The notes beneath the pieces are model-generated. The model made no database searches and was not told the DNA's origin. It worked only from the letters and a program-made list of their open reading frames with translations. A stretch of 64,000 nt of DNA from Cruorifilaria tuberocauda (Eukaryota; Nematoda; Chromadorea; Rhabditida; Onchocercidae). The translations under genes and the position numbers were made by a program. Where the stretch lies: the NCBI GenBank assembly GCA_013365365.1, contig JABVXU010000218.1:1-64000 (forward strand). The letters run 5' to 3'. Within the stretch, counting starts at the first letter, position 1. The number at the start of each line of letters is the position of its first letter. Below are positions 52,754 through 63,957 of the stretch, piece after piece.

Positions 52754-53692
52754 ATGAAATCCCACTTCAATTATGCATCAGAAAGTGAACGAAGCAACCA
52801 GAAGCTAACTCTGATCGATTATAACGCTGAAGATAAAAACTTCAAAGCGATTCAGTTGCGAAATGCTTGTGAAATGAAGATGGGCATCAGGCGAAAAGAC
52901 GGTCATTATTTTTTCGTAGAAGAAGTGGTTTGGATGGTCGAAACTGGTTTGGCTGTTGTTCTTCATCATGGAATACAATTGTCTGTACAAGAATGCTATC
53001 GATTACTTGAGACATTTCTAATTACACCTGAGAAATTTCTTGTTTACTCATACTTGAAACGTGCAGGCTATATCGTAGTACCTTATAAGGCTTTTGAAAT
53101 TTCTGTAAATGGCGGTAATGGTGAGCGATGGAAGGCTGCACCAAAATTCCTCTTCCCTGTTAATCTTCTGAATCAGTTTCCCACTGACAAGTCGATGAAA
53201 CCGACAGTAACTAATTTTCGCCATAATCCAAAATTAGTGGAAGTATTTGGTATATCCGATGATTTCCCTGCGTTAAACATCGATTCATTTCGGTGGAGTA
53301 AGCATAGTGAAGTCCAAAAAAATTCCAAGGAAATCTTGAGACCTCGTTACTGGCCAAGTTTCGACCAGTTCTCTGATCATGTCCCCACTTGGTTGGATTA
53401 CCGTAAGGAGCGAGCAAAAATATTGAAATTGAATTCTGTAAAGGATATATCAGACTCAATTTACTTGCCTATCGATTATAATATTTATGCAGGAGGTCGT
53501 ACATTTTGTCGTAATCTTTCACCAAAACCAATATATCGATTGTTGGTTGTGGACATTCATGTTCCATTCCCATCTGTTTCTGATTTGCATTGGTTAAGTT
53601 CAAAGATTCCTGATGGAAGGTTGATAATAGCTGCTGTTCAACAAACTGCCATTGTATTTTATAACATTGATCATCAAACATTGTGTCTATAA
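52754..53692 (+). CDS. tsen54: tRNA-splicing endonuclease subunit Sen54 (TSEN54), intronless
   Basis: A single uninterrupted frame of 312 codons. An in-frame TAG at 52748-52750 precedes the ATG, so the start is firm. Residues about 20-120 match the Sen54 N-terminal domain: NFKAIQLRNACEMKMGIRRK, FFVEEVVWMVETGLAVVLHH, QLSVQECYRLLE, and EKFLVYSYLKRAGYIVVPYK. The C-terminus (DGRLIIAAVQQTAIVFYNI) resembles the C-terminal Sen54 strand segment. Sen54 is a structural, non-catalytic subunit that pairs with Sen2 in the heterotetramer that removes tRNA introns. Human TSEN54 is 526 aa, so the variable middle is much shorter here. Every other well-supported gene in the window has introns. A retrocopy is possible; so is a native intronless locus. 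No poly(A) tract is obvious downstream. Confidence 0.85.
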   Translation: MKSHFNYASESERSNQKLTLIDYNAEDKNFKAIQLRNACEMKMGIRRKDGHYFFVEEVVWMVETGLAVVLHHGIQLSVQECYRLLETFLITPEKFLVYSYLKRAGYIVVPYKAFEISVNGGNGERWKAAPKFLFPVNLLNQFPTDKSMKPTVTNFRHNPKLVEVFGISDDFPALNIDSFRWSKHSEVQKNSKEILRPRYWPSFDQFSDHVPTWLDYRKERAKILKLNSVKDISDSIYLPIDYNIYAGGRTFCRNLSPKPIYRLLVVDIHVPFPSVSDLHWLSSKIPDGRLIIAAVQQTAIVFYNIDHQTLCL

Positions 53693-54844
53693 ATGAACAC
53701 ATCATTTTTGCTCTAGATGCAAAGAGTAATATATTTCGGGTCATGGATTTAATTAAATGTACTCTGTCATTGTCAACGATTTTTTAATACCCGAACGCTG
53801 ATTATATTTGTTAGTGTCCAGTTTTTCTTGTATTGCCTTCGTTTTATTGTTCTTTCGGGATGAAATTTTCCGAAGTTCTGTCGTTAAAATAATTTTACTC
53901 AGTTTTTTCTGTTGAATTGGTTCAAACTTATAAATGTTCACTGGCACATCTGACATTCCTCGACCATCAAAATATCGGTTTCATTTTAAAGCGAACCGCA
54001 CTTGTCATTATCGTGCCTAAAACATTTGATATCACACTGGATTGTTTGATTTATGGATTCCTGAATTTTAATAGAAAACTGGAAATTTGGAAAAGAACGA
54101 AATCTCGGTATTTTTTATTAACATGTGCAGATACATTTACTCAAGTTCCTGAGAATCAATTTTTGCTCTATCAGTTTCACATGAGTCATTCTGAAGCGGG
54201 TTAGAAATTGTATTTATGAGTCACTCTCATTTGAATAAAAATTTTATTTGAGTTGATTCTTCAAGTGATATTGGTTACGCCACAGTGCGGAATGTCTGCA
54301 TATAAATTCCTACCGTTATACCGTTTAGTTTATCAAATGCGATTCTAGTGCATTTTCTACTTTTTTTGGAATTAGCACGACAGGAAAGCTATAGAAAGTT
54401 ATATTTATGGTTTTTTCATTTTATTCTTTTTTTAAATTCATGATCTTTTTCTTCTTTGATATCTTCTGATACGTTTTCTTCTTCGAAGTTGGTTTAAAGT
54501 GAGTTGTTATAAATGTAGTTTTAATAGGATCGCTAAAATATTGGAATGAACTAAATAAGAAAAATAGTTCCTTATAAATTAATTTAAGGAGTACATTCAT
54601 AAAGCTTATGAAATATGTTTAAGCCTGTTGTAAATGAAAGGGAAATTAGCTTCATCAATCACAATTTATAGATATTCATTTAAGTTGAAGGGAATTCGTA
54701 TTCTAGTAGCAGGGGGTTGTTATCTCGGCATTTGTAATCATAATAAATCACAAAAGACTTTAGGAAGACATCGTCGATTCATTGTATCGAATATACTGTA
54801 GTTTCCATTTTCGAATTAAAGGGCTTTTTCAAAGATTGATTTTC
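53693..54844. other. Intergenic with ambiguous open frames
   Basis: Two protein-like frames overlap on opposite strands: 53983-53753 (-), lysine-rich, beginning NRYFDGRGMSDVPVNIYKFE, and 53917-54204 (+), ending ENQFLLYQFHMSHSEAG. Neither has a domain I recognise or clear splice partners. Either could be an orphan gene or the fossil of one. The rest is AT-rich. Confidence 0.35.
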
Positions 54845-55350
54845 ATGAGTTTCCAACAATCTGGCTTGAAAGAAAATATTCACTTGTCTGAGGAAACCAC
54901 TGAATGTAAGTCGTTCATTTATAAACTTTCATAATGTTTGGTCAGCGTGCCTGATCTCATTTGGTTTCTGCAAGTGGGCTTGCTCTAAAAAAATGAGAAT
55001 TTAGAAAATAACTTCCCAAATCAAAATTTAGTACTGGTTTTCAGTGGTCGAAAGTTTAGCTCTTTTGCTTCGTGTTCCTTTGACATCATCCCAGTTGTCG
55101 ATTTGCGTGGAACTACTACAGAAAGGTGTTTCGCACCGAAGTCTTGTTGACGCTATAACCCGCTATTCTGGGAAGGTTCATTCTTTTTTTCCGTTGAAAT
55201 TCTATCGAACCAACTAGTTTATTATAATTTTAAGTAGAAGTAAACAAATGTATATTAATCGCATATCAAACAATATGAATTTCTTTCATTCAGCTCAGTT
55301 ATTTCGGGATTTTAATCAAATTTCAGAGACCTAAAAAGGAAACCAAGTAA
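54845..55350 (+). CDS. mzt1: MOZART1 (mitotic-spindle organizing protein 1)
   Basis: Three short exons in phase give 71 aa: 54845-54905 (MSFQQSGLKENIHLSEETTE, donor GAAT|GTAAGT), 55045-55175 and 55327-55350 (RPKKETK, stop TAA). The second exon carries the MZT1 signature: LVESLALLLRVPLTSSQLSI followed by CVELLQKGVSHRSLVDAI, matching the LSICVRLCEQGINPEAL helix of the human protein. Human MZT1 is 82 aa, so length fits. MZT1 binds the N-terminal region of gamma-tubulin complex proteins and helps recruit and activate gamma-tubulin ring complexes at microtubule-organising centres. The stop lies 8 bp before the SGF29 start codon in the same exon, suggesting joint transcription. If the last intron is retained, the protein would end VHSFFPLKFYRTN instead. 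Confidence 0.82.
55316..55326 (+). promoter_or_regulatory. Splice acceptor shared by MZT1 and SGF29
   Basis: The AG at 55325-55326 (AAATTTCAG) starts the exon that contains both the last seven codons and stop of MZT1 and, 8 bp later, the SGF29 ATG. Cis-splicing here makes the MZT1 C-terminus. Trans-splicing of a spliced leader at the same site would instead give an SGF29 mRNA with a 32-nt leader. The second use is inference. Confidence 0.5.
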
Positions 55351-55358
55351 GTAGAAGA

Positions 55359-57599
55359 ATGCGTCGAAATAAGCGTCATCGAAATAGTGATTTGGATGAA
55401 GATGAACGAAAATTACAGATCGCATTACAAGATATCCATAAGAAGGTCTCACAAGAATTTCATGTTCAAAATGATTACCTTTCTTGATGTTCAACCTAAA
55501 CATTTGTATGAGAATGATAGAGTAACGAAACGATATTAATGGAATTTCAAAGTAAACCAGGAAAAGCAGAGAAAATTTTTCATTTTTGTGATCAAGATCA
55601 AATAGATCATTCTGTCAACCTCCGATTGTGAAGTAAATGAAAAGCGTTTAGATTTCTTCCAGAAAGCTCATGTTCAGCTTATCTTGCCAAGATTGACAGA
55701 TGTACCGAATGGTCAAGATAATTTTGGTCATTGTGTTGATGGATAGTTTATTAGAGTCCATTAACATTATTCAAATCAGCAGCTGTAGTAAGAATAAGTT
55801 ATAGACTGTAGATTTTTGGATAAAAAAAGATTAAATTTATGTCTCATCAAAACCTAGTTCATTTCACAGTAAAAATTTGAAATTTCTAAAATTACAAATA
55901 TCTCACTTTTCAAGTACAATTTTGGAGTAAAGATATTTGTAATTTTTTTCGATTGTGTTTTAAATGTTATAATATTTTATAGATGAAGTTAGTAATTCCG
56001 CTGAAGAAGAAAGTTAACGAATCATTATCCGCTCTGCAAGAATTAGTTGATAAGAATAAGCTCAGCATTGGATGCAAATTAAATGGTCCTGTGCGAGGCC
56101 GAGTATTAAATCTGTATGAAAACGGTATTCATTGGATTTTATTTGTGGACATATTTGCTAAATGAATTGCTTTTAGCGAATTTCAAAAATTATTTTCGGT
56201 CTCAATTTTCTCTATATTTCTTTCTGCCTTTTTTTTAAAATTCTTATTCTGAAATAATTTAACCAGCAAAAGTAATAATAGAAGGCATGAAGTTTTCTGT
56301 TTTTTCCATATTTTAATGTTTTTTATTATATTATCGAGCGACAGTTGCAAGAAGGTTTTTTTTTACTTTTTTTTTTACGAGCGACAGTTGCAAGAAAGTT
56401 TTTCTTTTTAGAATTGTATTTCCATGAAGAAAAGTTTGTCTTGTATTTTTTCAAACTTTTCCTCAATGGAATTTCCCAAGCAAAATTAGAGGTTGTGTTG
56501 TTAAATTTAATTTATTATTTCGATATATATTTGAATACTTTTTTCCTAAAATTTGGTCCGTATATAAGCTATTATTTTGGTTTATTTGATAGTTGAAATG
56601 TTACTGATTTATAGAATAATTTGTTCAGCTAAAAAAGCCTGTGAAATGGAAGTTACTTGCGTAAGAAAACTTTTGGAGGATATCGAAAAGTTACGTAAGA
56701 AAAGATATGAATTACAACGCATTAATCTTGTGGGTCGTGGCGAACTGATGCAAATGTTGTCGCAGAATGCACGTACTGCTCCGCTTTGGATTGGACCTCC
56801 AGATACTTATCCACCAGCATTAGTTGGTGCAATTCCAGCACCTGTATCAATGTCTTTGAAGGTTTCGTTTTGAAAATCAAAACTCAGTTCTATTCTCGAT
56901 AAAAAGATTTTGATTCAATCTTTTTTTGGAAATTATTTCAATATATTGTTTACTAGGATATAATGTTTTAGATTGGTATGGAAGTAGCCGCATTCATCGA
57001 TGGAATATGGATGCTTGCTGAGGTAACTGGTGTTTTTGCAGCTTCTAAGTACGAAGTTAAAGATATTGATGATGAACAAAAAGCTAAATACATTGCTCGA
57101 AGAAGTCGTATGATTCCGCTACCTCGATGGCGAGCAGATCCTATGCGTGACAGTCATGCGCTGTTTCCTGTAGGTGCCATTGTGCTCGCACTTTATCCCC
57201 AAACAACATGTTTTTACAAGGTAAATTATCAAAGTATTAGACTGTAAGAAGATTTATCGAAAGAAAAAGGCCAATTTAAGTTAGGTGTTGATTTGTTATA
57301 GCAAGATACAGTGGATAAGGTACAACTAAAATTCGGGATTTCGGTCGGAATTAATTTTTTTTACATATGAAAAATCAGCTCAAAAATAAGAATTCGTGTT
57401 GTTCTTTTTCTTATAAGATGCATTTCATATTTAGGGAGTAATCGATCAGTTACCACTTACGGCAGTTGATGATTATTTGGTAGCGTTTGAGGATTCAGCT
57501 TTTCCACAGGGTTATTCACCGCCTCTTCCAGTCCCCCAACGTTATGTTCTCACTCATAAAGTGCCAAAAATATATAAACGGCGTGCTGCAAAGAAATGA
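55359..57599 (+). CDS. sgf29: SGF29, SAGA-associated double-tudor histone reader
   Basis: Five exons in phase: 55359-55445, 55983-56124, 56629-56861, 56972-57220, 57435-57599, giving 291 aa against 293 in human SGF29. Residues 1-110 form a helical, charged N-terminus (KKVNESLSALQELVDKNKLS, KKACEMEVTCVRKLLEDIEK). APLWIGPPDTYPPALVGAIP is the conserved linker. The C-terminal tandem tudor region has EVAAFIDGIWMLAEVTG, KYEVKDIDDE, RRSRMIPLPRWRADP, ALFPVGAIVLALYPQTTCFY, DDYLVAFEDSAFPQGYSPPL and VPQRYVL; the aromatic residues Y in ALYPQTTCFY and F in AFEDS are those that cage trimethyl-lysine. SGF29 reads H3K4me3 and brings SAGA/ATAC acetyltransferases to promoters. The first exon is retained because it restores family length. 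An 18-nt microexon at 57302-57319 is possible. AATAAA overlaps the stop (57599-57604). Confidence 0.93.
56335..56396. repeat. Direct repeat in SGF29 intron 2
   Basis: CGAGCGACAGTTGCAAGAA occurs exactly at 56335-56353 and 56378-56396, separated by T-rich sequence: a 43-bp tandem duplication. Confidence 0.85.
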
Positions 57600-58530
57600 A
57601 TAAATCCAAGTTGATCTAGCAAAAACATTTTTATCCTAATTAATTCAGGACATATATCGCCAATTTAATGATTTTGCTGATTAAATGGAAATATATAATG
57701 TTCGGTGTGCATTTTTTATCAAATGACCTTGTATGTAATCATACTAAAGATATGTGCAAGTGAGTATACAAAAAACAGTATTTTTAAATGGCCTAGCAAG
57801 ACTACATTTCCACATTTTTTTTCTTTTGAAGAACTATAAGAATCTATCAAAGACTTTTTCACTACATAAATGTTTTGTTTCTTTCCCACGCTGCTTTCCA
57901 GCCTTTATTTACTTTCCTCGTTTTCCAAATCCCATCTAACCATCATCCTCTTCATTGAAATGTTTTGTTGGAATTTTATCGGAAAATTATCATTGATGTC
58001 ATATTTATATTGTCATTGCAGTGAATTTCCAGACGTTCAACTAATCTTTTTGAAATATTATTTTGGTGAAATCAATTATGTAAGGAAACTGAATATGTTA
58101 GATGTATACAGTTCGGTGCGGCTTACGAGTATGTGAGGGGTAGAATTCTATGTTTTTATGCTACCTGCTATTTCATTATTTTTAATCATTCGTTATTAGT
58201 TTATTTGCTACTTTTATCTATGATGTAAACAAATCGGTTGTTGGTATAATTTACCTGTACAGTTCATTTTTTGTAATTTCGTTATCGCATTATTAGCAGT
58301 TTGATCGATAAAGCAGTTATGTTCTATGCCATTTACAAGCACACGAAGTTGACTTTATCTTTTTGATTATCTGAGAAGTATTGTGAGCTGAATGGTTGAC
58401 TTTATGCTTATGCATGACTGAATCTGTAATTTATGCATGTCTTTGTTATGCTTTTAAATCATATTTAATCGGTTTATTTATAAGATCCTCATGTGGGAAT
58501 AAAAATCGTGAAGTTGAGAACTATACACGA
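57600..58530. other. Intergenic between SGF29 and TAF1B
   Basis: About 930 bp, AT-rich, same-strand genes on each side. Open frames here are pyrimidine-run artefacts. No exon is supported. Confidence 0.5.
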
Positions 58531-61500
58531 ATGTCAGAATATTGTAGCAATTGTGGTGCGACAGATTTCACTCCTGTAGATGGTTTTTTCTATTGTGCAG
58601 TGTGTAATACGCAATCACAGGTAAGAAAATATGAAGCTTTTTTATTTATGATGAAAGTGAAGGAAGCGTAGCAATAATGTTGAGAACAGTAAGTAATTAG
58701 AAGGAAAGTTCATGTGTTTAATAGCACTTATATATCGGTTCATCAGATTAGTTTGGACTCATTTTTTTATATTTATATTTTGACTGTTTTTTCAATGATT
58801 CTGTTATAGTAAGGTCTTTGAAAAGATTTAACGATGAATTGAGAATTGTTCTCAAATGCATTTTTATGCTGTATTTATGCAGGTTCTTCGTGAATTTGAT
58901 CATGACGATGGCGGATTTCCAATGTCGACAGCATCAACGAAGATCCATCAAAGGAAAACCAAGGCAGGCAAAGGTGAAAGAGAAAAAAAGGTTGAAGTAG
59001 TGTACTTTCATTTCATTATTTGGGCATTTTTCTGTTTTAACGAAGAAAACAAATTTCCTCGTAATTAATGGGAGGTAAATCAGAAGTTCCATAAGCAATA
59101 GTCGAAAAATAATTGTATGAAATGCATTCTAGGACAATAACTGGAAATTTTCTAATCTTAGTTTAGGAAGAAGAAGCAGTTGATGAGGACTATCATTTGC
59201 CAGCCTTGAAACAGGATTTCCCGGCATATCTTGGACATGCGGGTTTGCGGCTAGCAACATTTACAAAATTACTTTCGCAGTTTTCGGCTATACTAATTCG
59301 TGACTTTGGTGTGCCAGAATGCATCAAGGCGTGTTATTAATTTACTATCTCGAGGTTTAAATGCGTAATAAGAAATATATAAATTTCTGCAAATTTCTGT
59401 AAATTATAAATTTATATAATTCTGTTCTAAAATGAAAATAATAAACTGCAAGCAATGTCGCATTCAAGTATTACAAGTAATCCGCTTTTTTATGTTTTGA
59501 CCGATTTATTTTACCATTCGATTCATCAAAATATTCTTTTCTATTCTTGGTAAGTTTGTGAAAATTGGATAAGTGAAATTTGTTTGTCATCGATCGTTTA
59601 GCCTTGTGATTTCTCATGTTTTAGTGTCATGTGCTTAATATCCTGCAGCATTATCTTCAACATTTCCGAATAGCATTCTGCAAGGAAGAACTGGATGACG
59701 AAAACTCATATTGTCCATTAGTAAAGAACGAAAAATAGTAAGCGATAATATAATTTGATTAGGTTTAATCTCATCAGAATATCAATAAAACAAATTTAAA
59801 TTACAATTTAAATTATATAAATTATTTTTCCTCCATTATTCAATATAGACAAAACTACTTTAAATCCGGTTCTTGATAACCGTTATTATTATCGGATTTG
59901 ATAATATTTCTATTAAATTTTCAGCTTGTTTTATAATTAAGTGAAATGTAAATATATATGCAATATTATGTTTTTTGTTGTTTACGTCGTAACTTCTAAT
60001 TGGGGGATTAAAATATGTCAAGATACGAGATTCATATCAACATAAATGGAAATTCTTCCACAATCATAATTTAATTTATTGCAGTGAAGCACAAAAAAAA
60101 GCAAAGGAGATGAAAGTTAAAGCGAAAAAAGAAGCGCAGTTGAGGCGTGGTGATAATATTATGTCGTTAATATCAACTTCAGATATCACAGCAAATCTGG
60201 ATGTTCGTGTTCATGACCTCGATATGGTACGTTCATTATTTCAATTTTTTCAGTGCTCAATTTTTAGTACTGTTCAGGATCGAACTTCAACTCAGTACGT
60301 GGTCATCACCGAAGTTAAAATCCAGCACTGCAGTATATTTGAGATAATAAATGTAAAATGATCTTCCATTTGAAAGAGTGTCGTTTTAAAAGAATGGAGT
60401 GCTAATTGCAGGTTAAATGGTTATTTATTTTTGTTTTATTTTCTCAAATGTTTTTAAGGATGATCTGGAAGCTATAGTAGAAAAGCGAACGAAATTATCA
60501 AAGGATGCGTTTTCTACAGTAAGTTCTCCTGCTTCTTTAATTTTGAAAAATTTTCAGTTTTTCGGAACGCTTGAAAAAATTTATTAGCATTTTGTCAGTT
60601 TTTATTTGATGAAAGATTAAGCTATCTTTGTGATTTCAATTGTAGGATTAGGACATGCATAACTGACATAAGCAGATAGAACGAAATGGAGTACTGCAGG
60701 TAAAGTGTATTCTCCGATTAGCAATGGCATTATCCATGAGATTTTTTTTGTTCCATATATAAAACTTATGAACCATAATGATTTGTAGTATTGATTTGCG
60801 GCCGTGAACTTATCTAACCATTTTATTTTTCAGCTCTTGCGCGTTCCAATGAGTACTGAAATTATCATGGTCATCCTTTATTTGGGATGTATACTGTCTG
60901 GTGCAAATTGGGTGTTATTATCTGATGTTACAAGGTATTTACAATATCTTTTTTTCCAGAAATTCGAGATTAAGAAGGAAATTATTTTCCATTATTTTTC
61001 ATACGAGAGAATTTGCAAATATTTTTCAGATGGTTTCGTGAAGGCCGATTTCCAATATCGTTATTTCAATCTGCAGCTTTACTTGTTGGCGGGAAAGGAA
61101 ACGATATTTTCAGTGCGAAAGGGTTTTCTTATTGTCCAAGAACACCAGTATGTTCGTTTTGCCATTTTTAGTTCAGGAAAACGAATGATATATTTTCATA
61201 GCGCTTTTATTATTTGAAGCTTTTTTCATCGCCTCATGCAAAACCACTTTATGAAAATAGCCAAATACGGGCAAAGTTTTTTTGCGGAATTTCATAAAGG
61301 AAAATTTGAGTCAGATAAGATCATTTGAGAGCCACAACTCATTTGTGTTGTCAGTAGGCAACTTCATGATCACTCTGCTGAGAAGTAGGAAATAAATTCA
61401 TTTTTTTTCTTCATTTTTTCATTTCTTCTTCATTTTTTTATTCCATTTAACTATTTCAGACGATGCCGCTACACGAATACATACGAACGATTATGGTGGT

Positions 61501-63957
61501 TGCCCAGTTAACTGATATTCCGGTACAACCAGTTACTTACTCTTTTGACCAGGCAAGTTTACCTGCTTTTTCGATATTTAAAAATCTATAACCATAAGAG
61601 TTAAATTTCACGCCTTATGGGTTTCTTTTGATTGAAATTTTTTAAATTATTGGTTATAATGAAAGATAGCTTCCCTTTAGAAATTTTCATGAAAGTTTCG
61701 CACATTTGTGCAAAATGTCTCAGAAAATTTATGAGTTATATTGCAGATTTTAGCTCGCCTTAGTTACAACCTTAATTTGCCGATTGATTTCATGCAGCAA
61801 TTGCACACTATTTTCGTTATTTCCGCTCCAAATGTTGTTTTCGATGCGCAGTTTACTCATCGATTCGGCAATGTTGATTTAGAAGCGTTATTGCAAAAGG
61901 CGAACAATGCATACTGTGATAATATCACTTTTGCGCTTGAACAAAGCGCTTATCAACTGGAAGAAGGTTGCGGTCGACAGTAAGCAAAATGAAAATATTC
62001 CTTTAAATTTAAATTCTCTTTCTTTGTTAAGCCTTCCTCTGCTTGATGCACTTTACTTCAGACTTTAAGATATTTATTCACAATACTTGACTTCTGAAAT
62101 GGCAAAAAAGCTAATAATATTAGTTAGAAAGATTTTTCATCTTTGTTCCACATTTTATTTAGGTACAAATACATATCATTAAGTTTGAGGGATTTTTTTT
62201 TATTTACATCAGTTTCATTTAAAAAAGCTTAGAAAATTATTTCCGTAGTTCCTTAATTTTTGATTGTGATGTAGGTATTCTGTAATGCCATCCATTGATG
62301 TCAAGGCAGTTGCAATAATACTTTTTGCGTTGAAGCTGATGTTCGGCCTCGATGATAATGTGGAATTCAATATGAAAACACAGGTATTTTGCTCTGTAAA
62401 CTAAGAATTTTTAAAAAAGCAAACTGAATATTAGTAGATTTGTACATCTATATGGTAATGCTTCTAGTTCGATACAGTTAATGCTAACGAAGAACAATTT
62501 AACTTCGATCTTTGGATGAAACAGTTGAAAATGCGCATGAATGTATGGCGTGGTAGACGATTAAAGGATGTTTTAGAAAAGAGGTATTATTTTCATTCCC
62601 ACTCATTTTGTGACTTTAATCAATAGATGAAAGTTAGGTATACTTAATTGCTTAATATTAATAGATCTCTAGAAATTCGAAATTCTTAGCTTTAAGGACG
62701 TTCAATATTCAGTGTTTCCCTAATTGTTGCAAGCAGATATATAAAGTAGCAAAGGTGAAAATTTATTTAAATCACAAATGCTGAGCCGCTTTTCTGCTTC
62801 TGCTGCTTATATATATATATTTTATTTCTTTTAAAATTTTTTACATGGGAAATTTTTGATTTATTAAACACTTATATATTGTAGTGCAATAGCTTGTATT
62901 TTTTAAGCATTAATCTTCATTTTTGGAAGAAATTTTGCACGGATATCACGTAAAGAGAATACTCATTAAAAGTGCTCACTTCTCAGCTAGCTGACACTAT
63001 TCCATTTAATTTCCAGTAGTTTACATCCTTATATTGAAATAGGCTTTTGGAAAAATTTTTATTAAAGCATTATTCAAACCTGTCAAAAAATTAATCCAAC
63101 GTAGGCACAGTCATTTCTCACCCAAATCACATTGAACATTAGCATTTTCAGGACAACAGCTCTTCCCAAATATGACTTCATATTTGAAAATTATCGGATG
63201 GTACTCGTTCGTGAAAATTATCGAGGTGAAGAAGTATCGCAGACTGGTACTGCTCGAATAACTGGTGGTCGAAATTTGTATTTCAAAGTAAAATCTTCTC
63301 TACAACAATATTGGAAGTATCTGTTTGATTTTGTTCATGCACTCGTAAAATTTAGTGCATTTCAGGGATGCGTACCAAGCAATTTTGTTATGGAAGAACG
63401 CAACTATGCACTGTATAGTACTTTTGAAGATGATTTCGACGTCACGCCATTACGAAGCCCTAACAGAGAAGCTTTGTTAAGTAAGTTATTTGTATAATTA
63501 ACGCCAATTTATATCTATCCAAGTATTTGTCTTTATGTAAAACGAGAAAGTGCTTTCAAACTGTCATCCGCATGGATATTTAAACAATAATCCATTTCTA
63601 TTCACTAATGGACTCTATTGATTCTTTGGATCTTTATTTGTAATACTTATATTTCTCAATATTCCTGTATATGATCATTTTAGCACCTCTTCGTTATCAG
63701 GCTGCTCATCATCTCGAATGGTATGAAGCGATAGAAAAAAGTACTTCCATAGATGATTTTAAAAACCTTGATCGGTAAGTATTATGCCTTATTTTTAAAA
63801 AGAAACATGATTAACATTTATATTTTTCATCTAAATAATTTCTATTTTTTACAGATATAATACCGATGTTTTTTTCAAGTCATTCAAAAATCATCAAATG
63901 AAATATGAAGTTGTGGAAGCGCCTGAAGACAAAGAAATACTGAGAAGCGAGGTGTAA
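58531..63957 (+). CDS. taf1b: TAF1B / Rrn7-like Pol I initiation factor
   Basis: Sixteen exons in phase give about 629 aa (human TAF1B 588): 58531-58620, 58883-58990, 59167-59328, 59625-59737, 60085-60226, 60459-60518, 60834-60934, 61030-61147, 61460-61552, 61747-61979, 62275-62383, 62468-62583, 63152-63287, 63366-63480, 63684-63774, 63855-63957. Exon 1 is a zinc ribbon with paired cysteines at residues 5, 8, 22 and 25 (YCSNCGATDF, YCAVCNTQSQ). Exons 3-4 give the first cyclin-like helices (LATFTKLLSQFSAILIRDFG, HVLNILQHYLQHFRIAFCKE). Exons 7-11 give the second cyclin-like region (MSTEIIMVILYLGCILSGAN, RFPISLFQSAALLVG, YSVMPSIDVKAVAIILFALK). TAF1B is the TFIIB-like subunit of SL1 that recruits RNA polymerase I to rDNA promoters. 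Two introns (59329-59624, 61553-61746) begin with GC, and a 78-nt intron at 63288-63365 has no stop in frame. Confidence 0.92.

Noticed and set aside
60804..61217. 137-codon frame read as one exon
   Set aside because: It runs through a TAF1B intron; the true exons 60834-60934 and 61030-61147 use different frames and restore the conserved protein.
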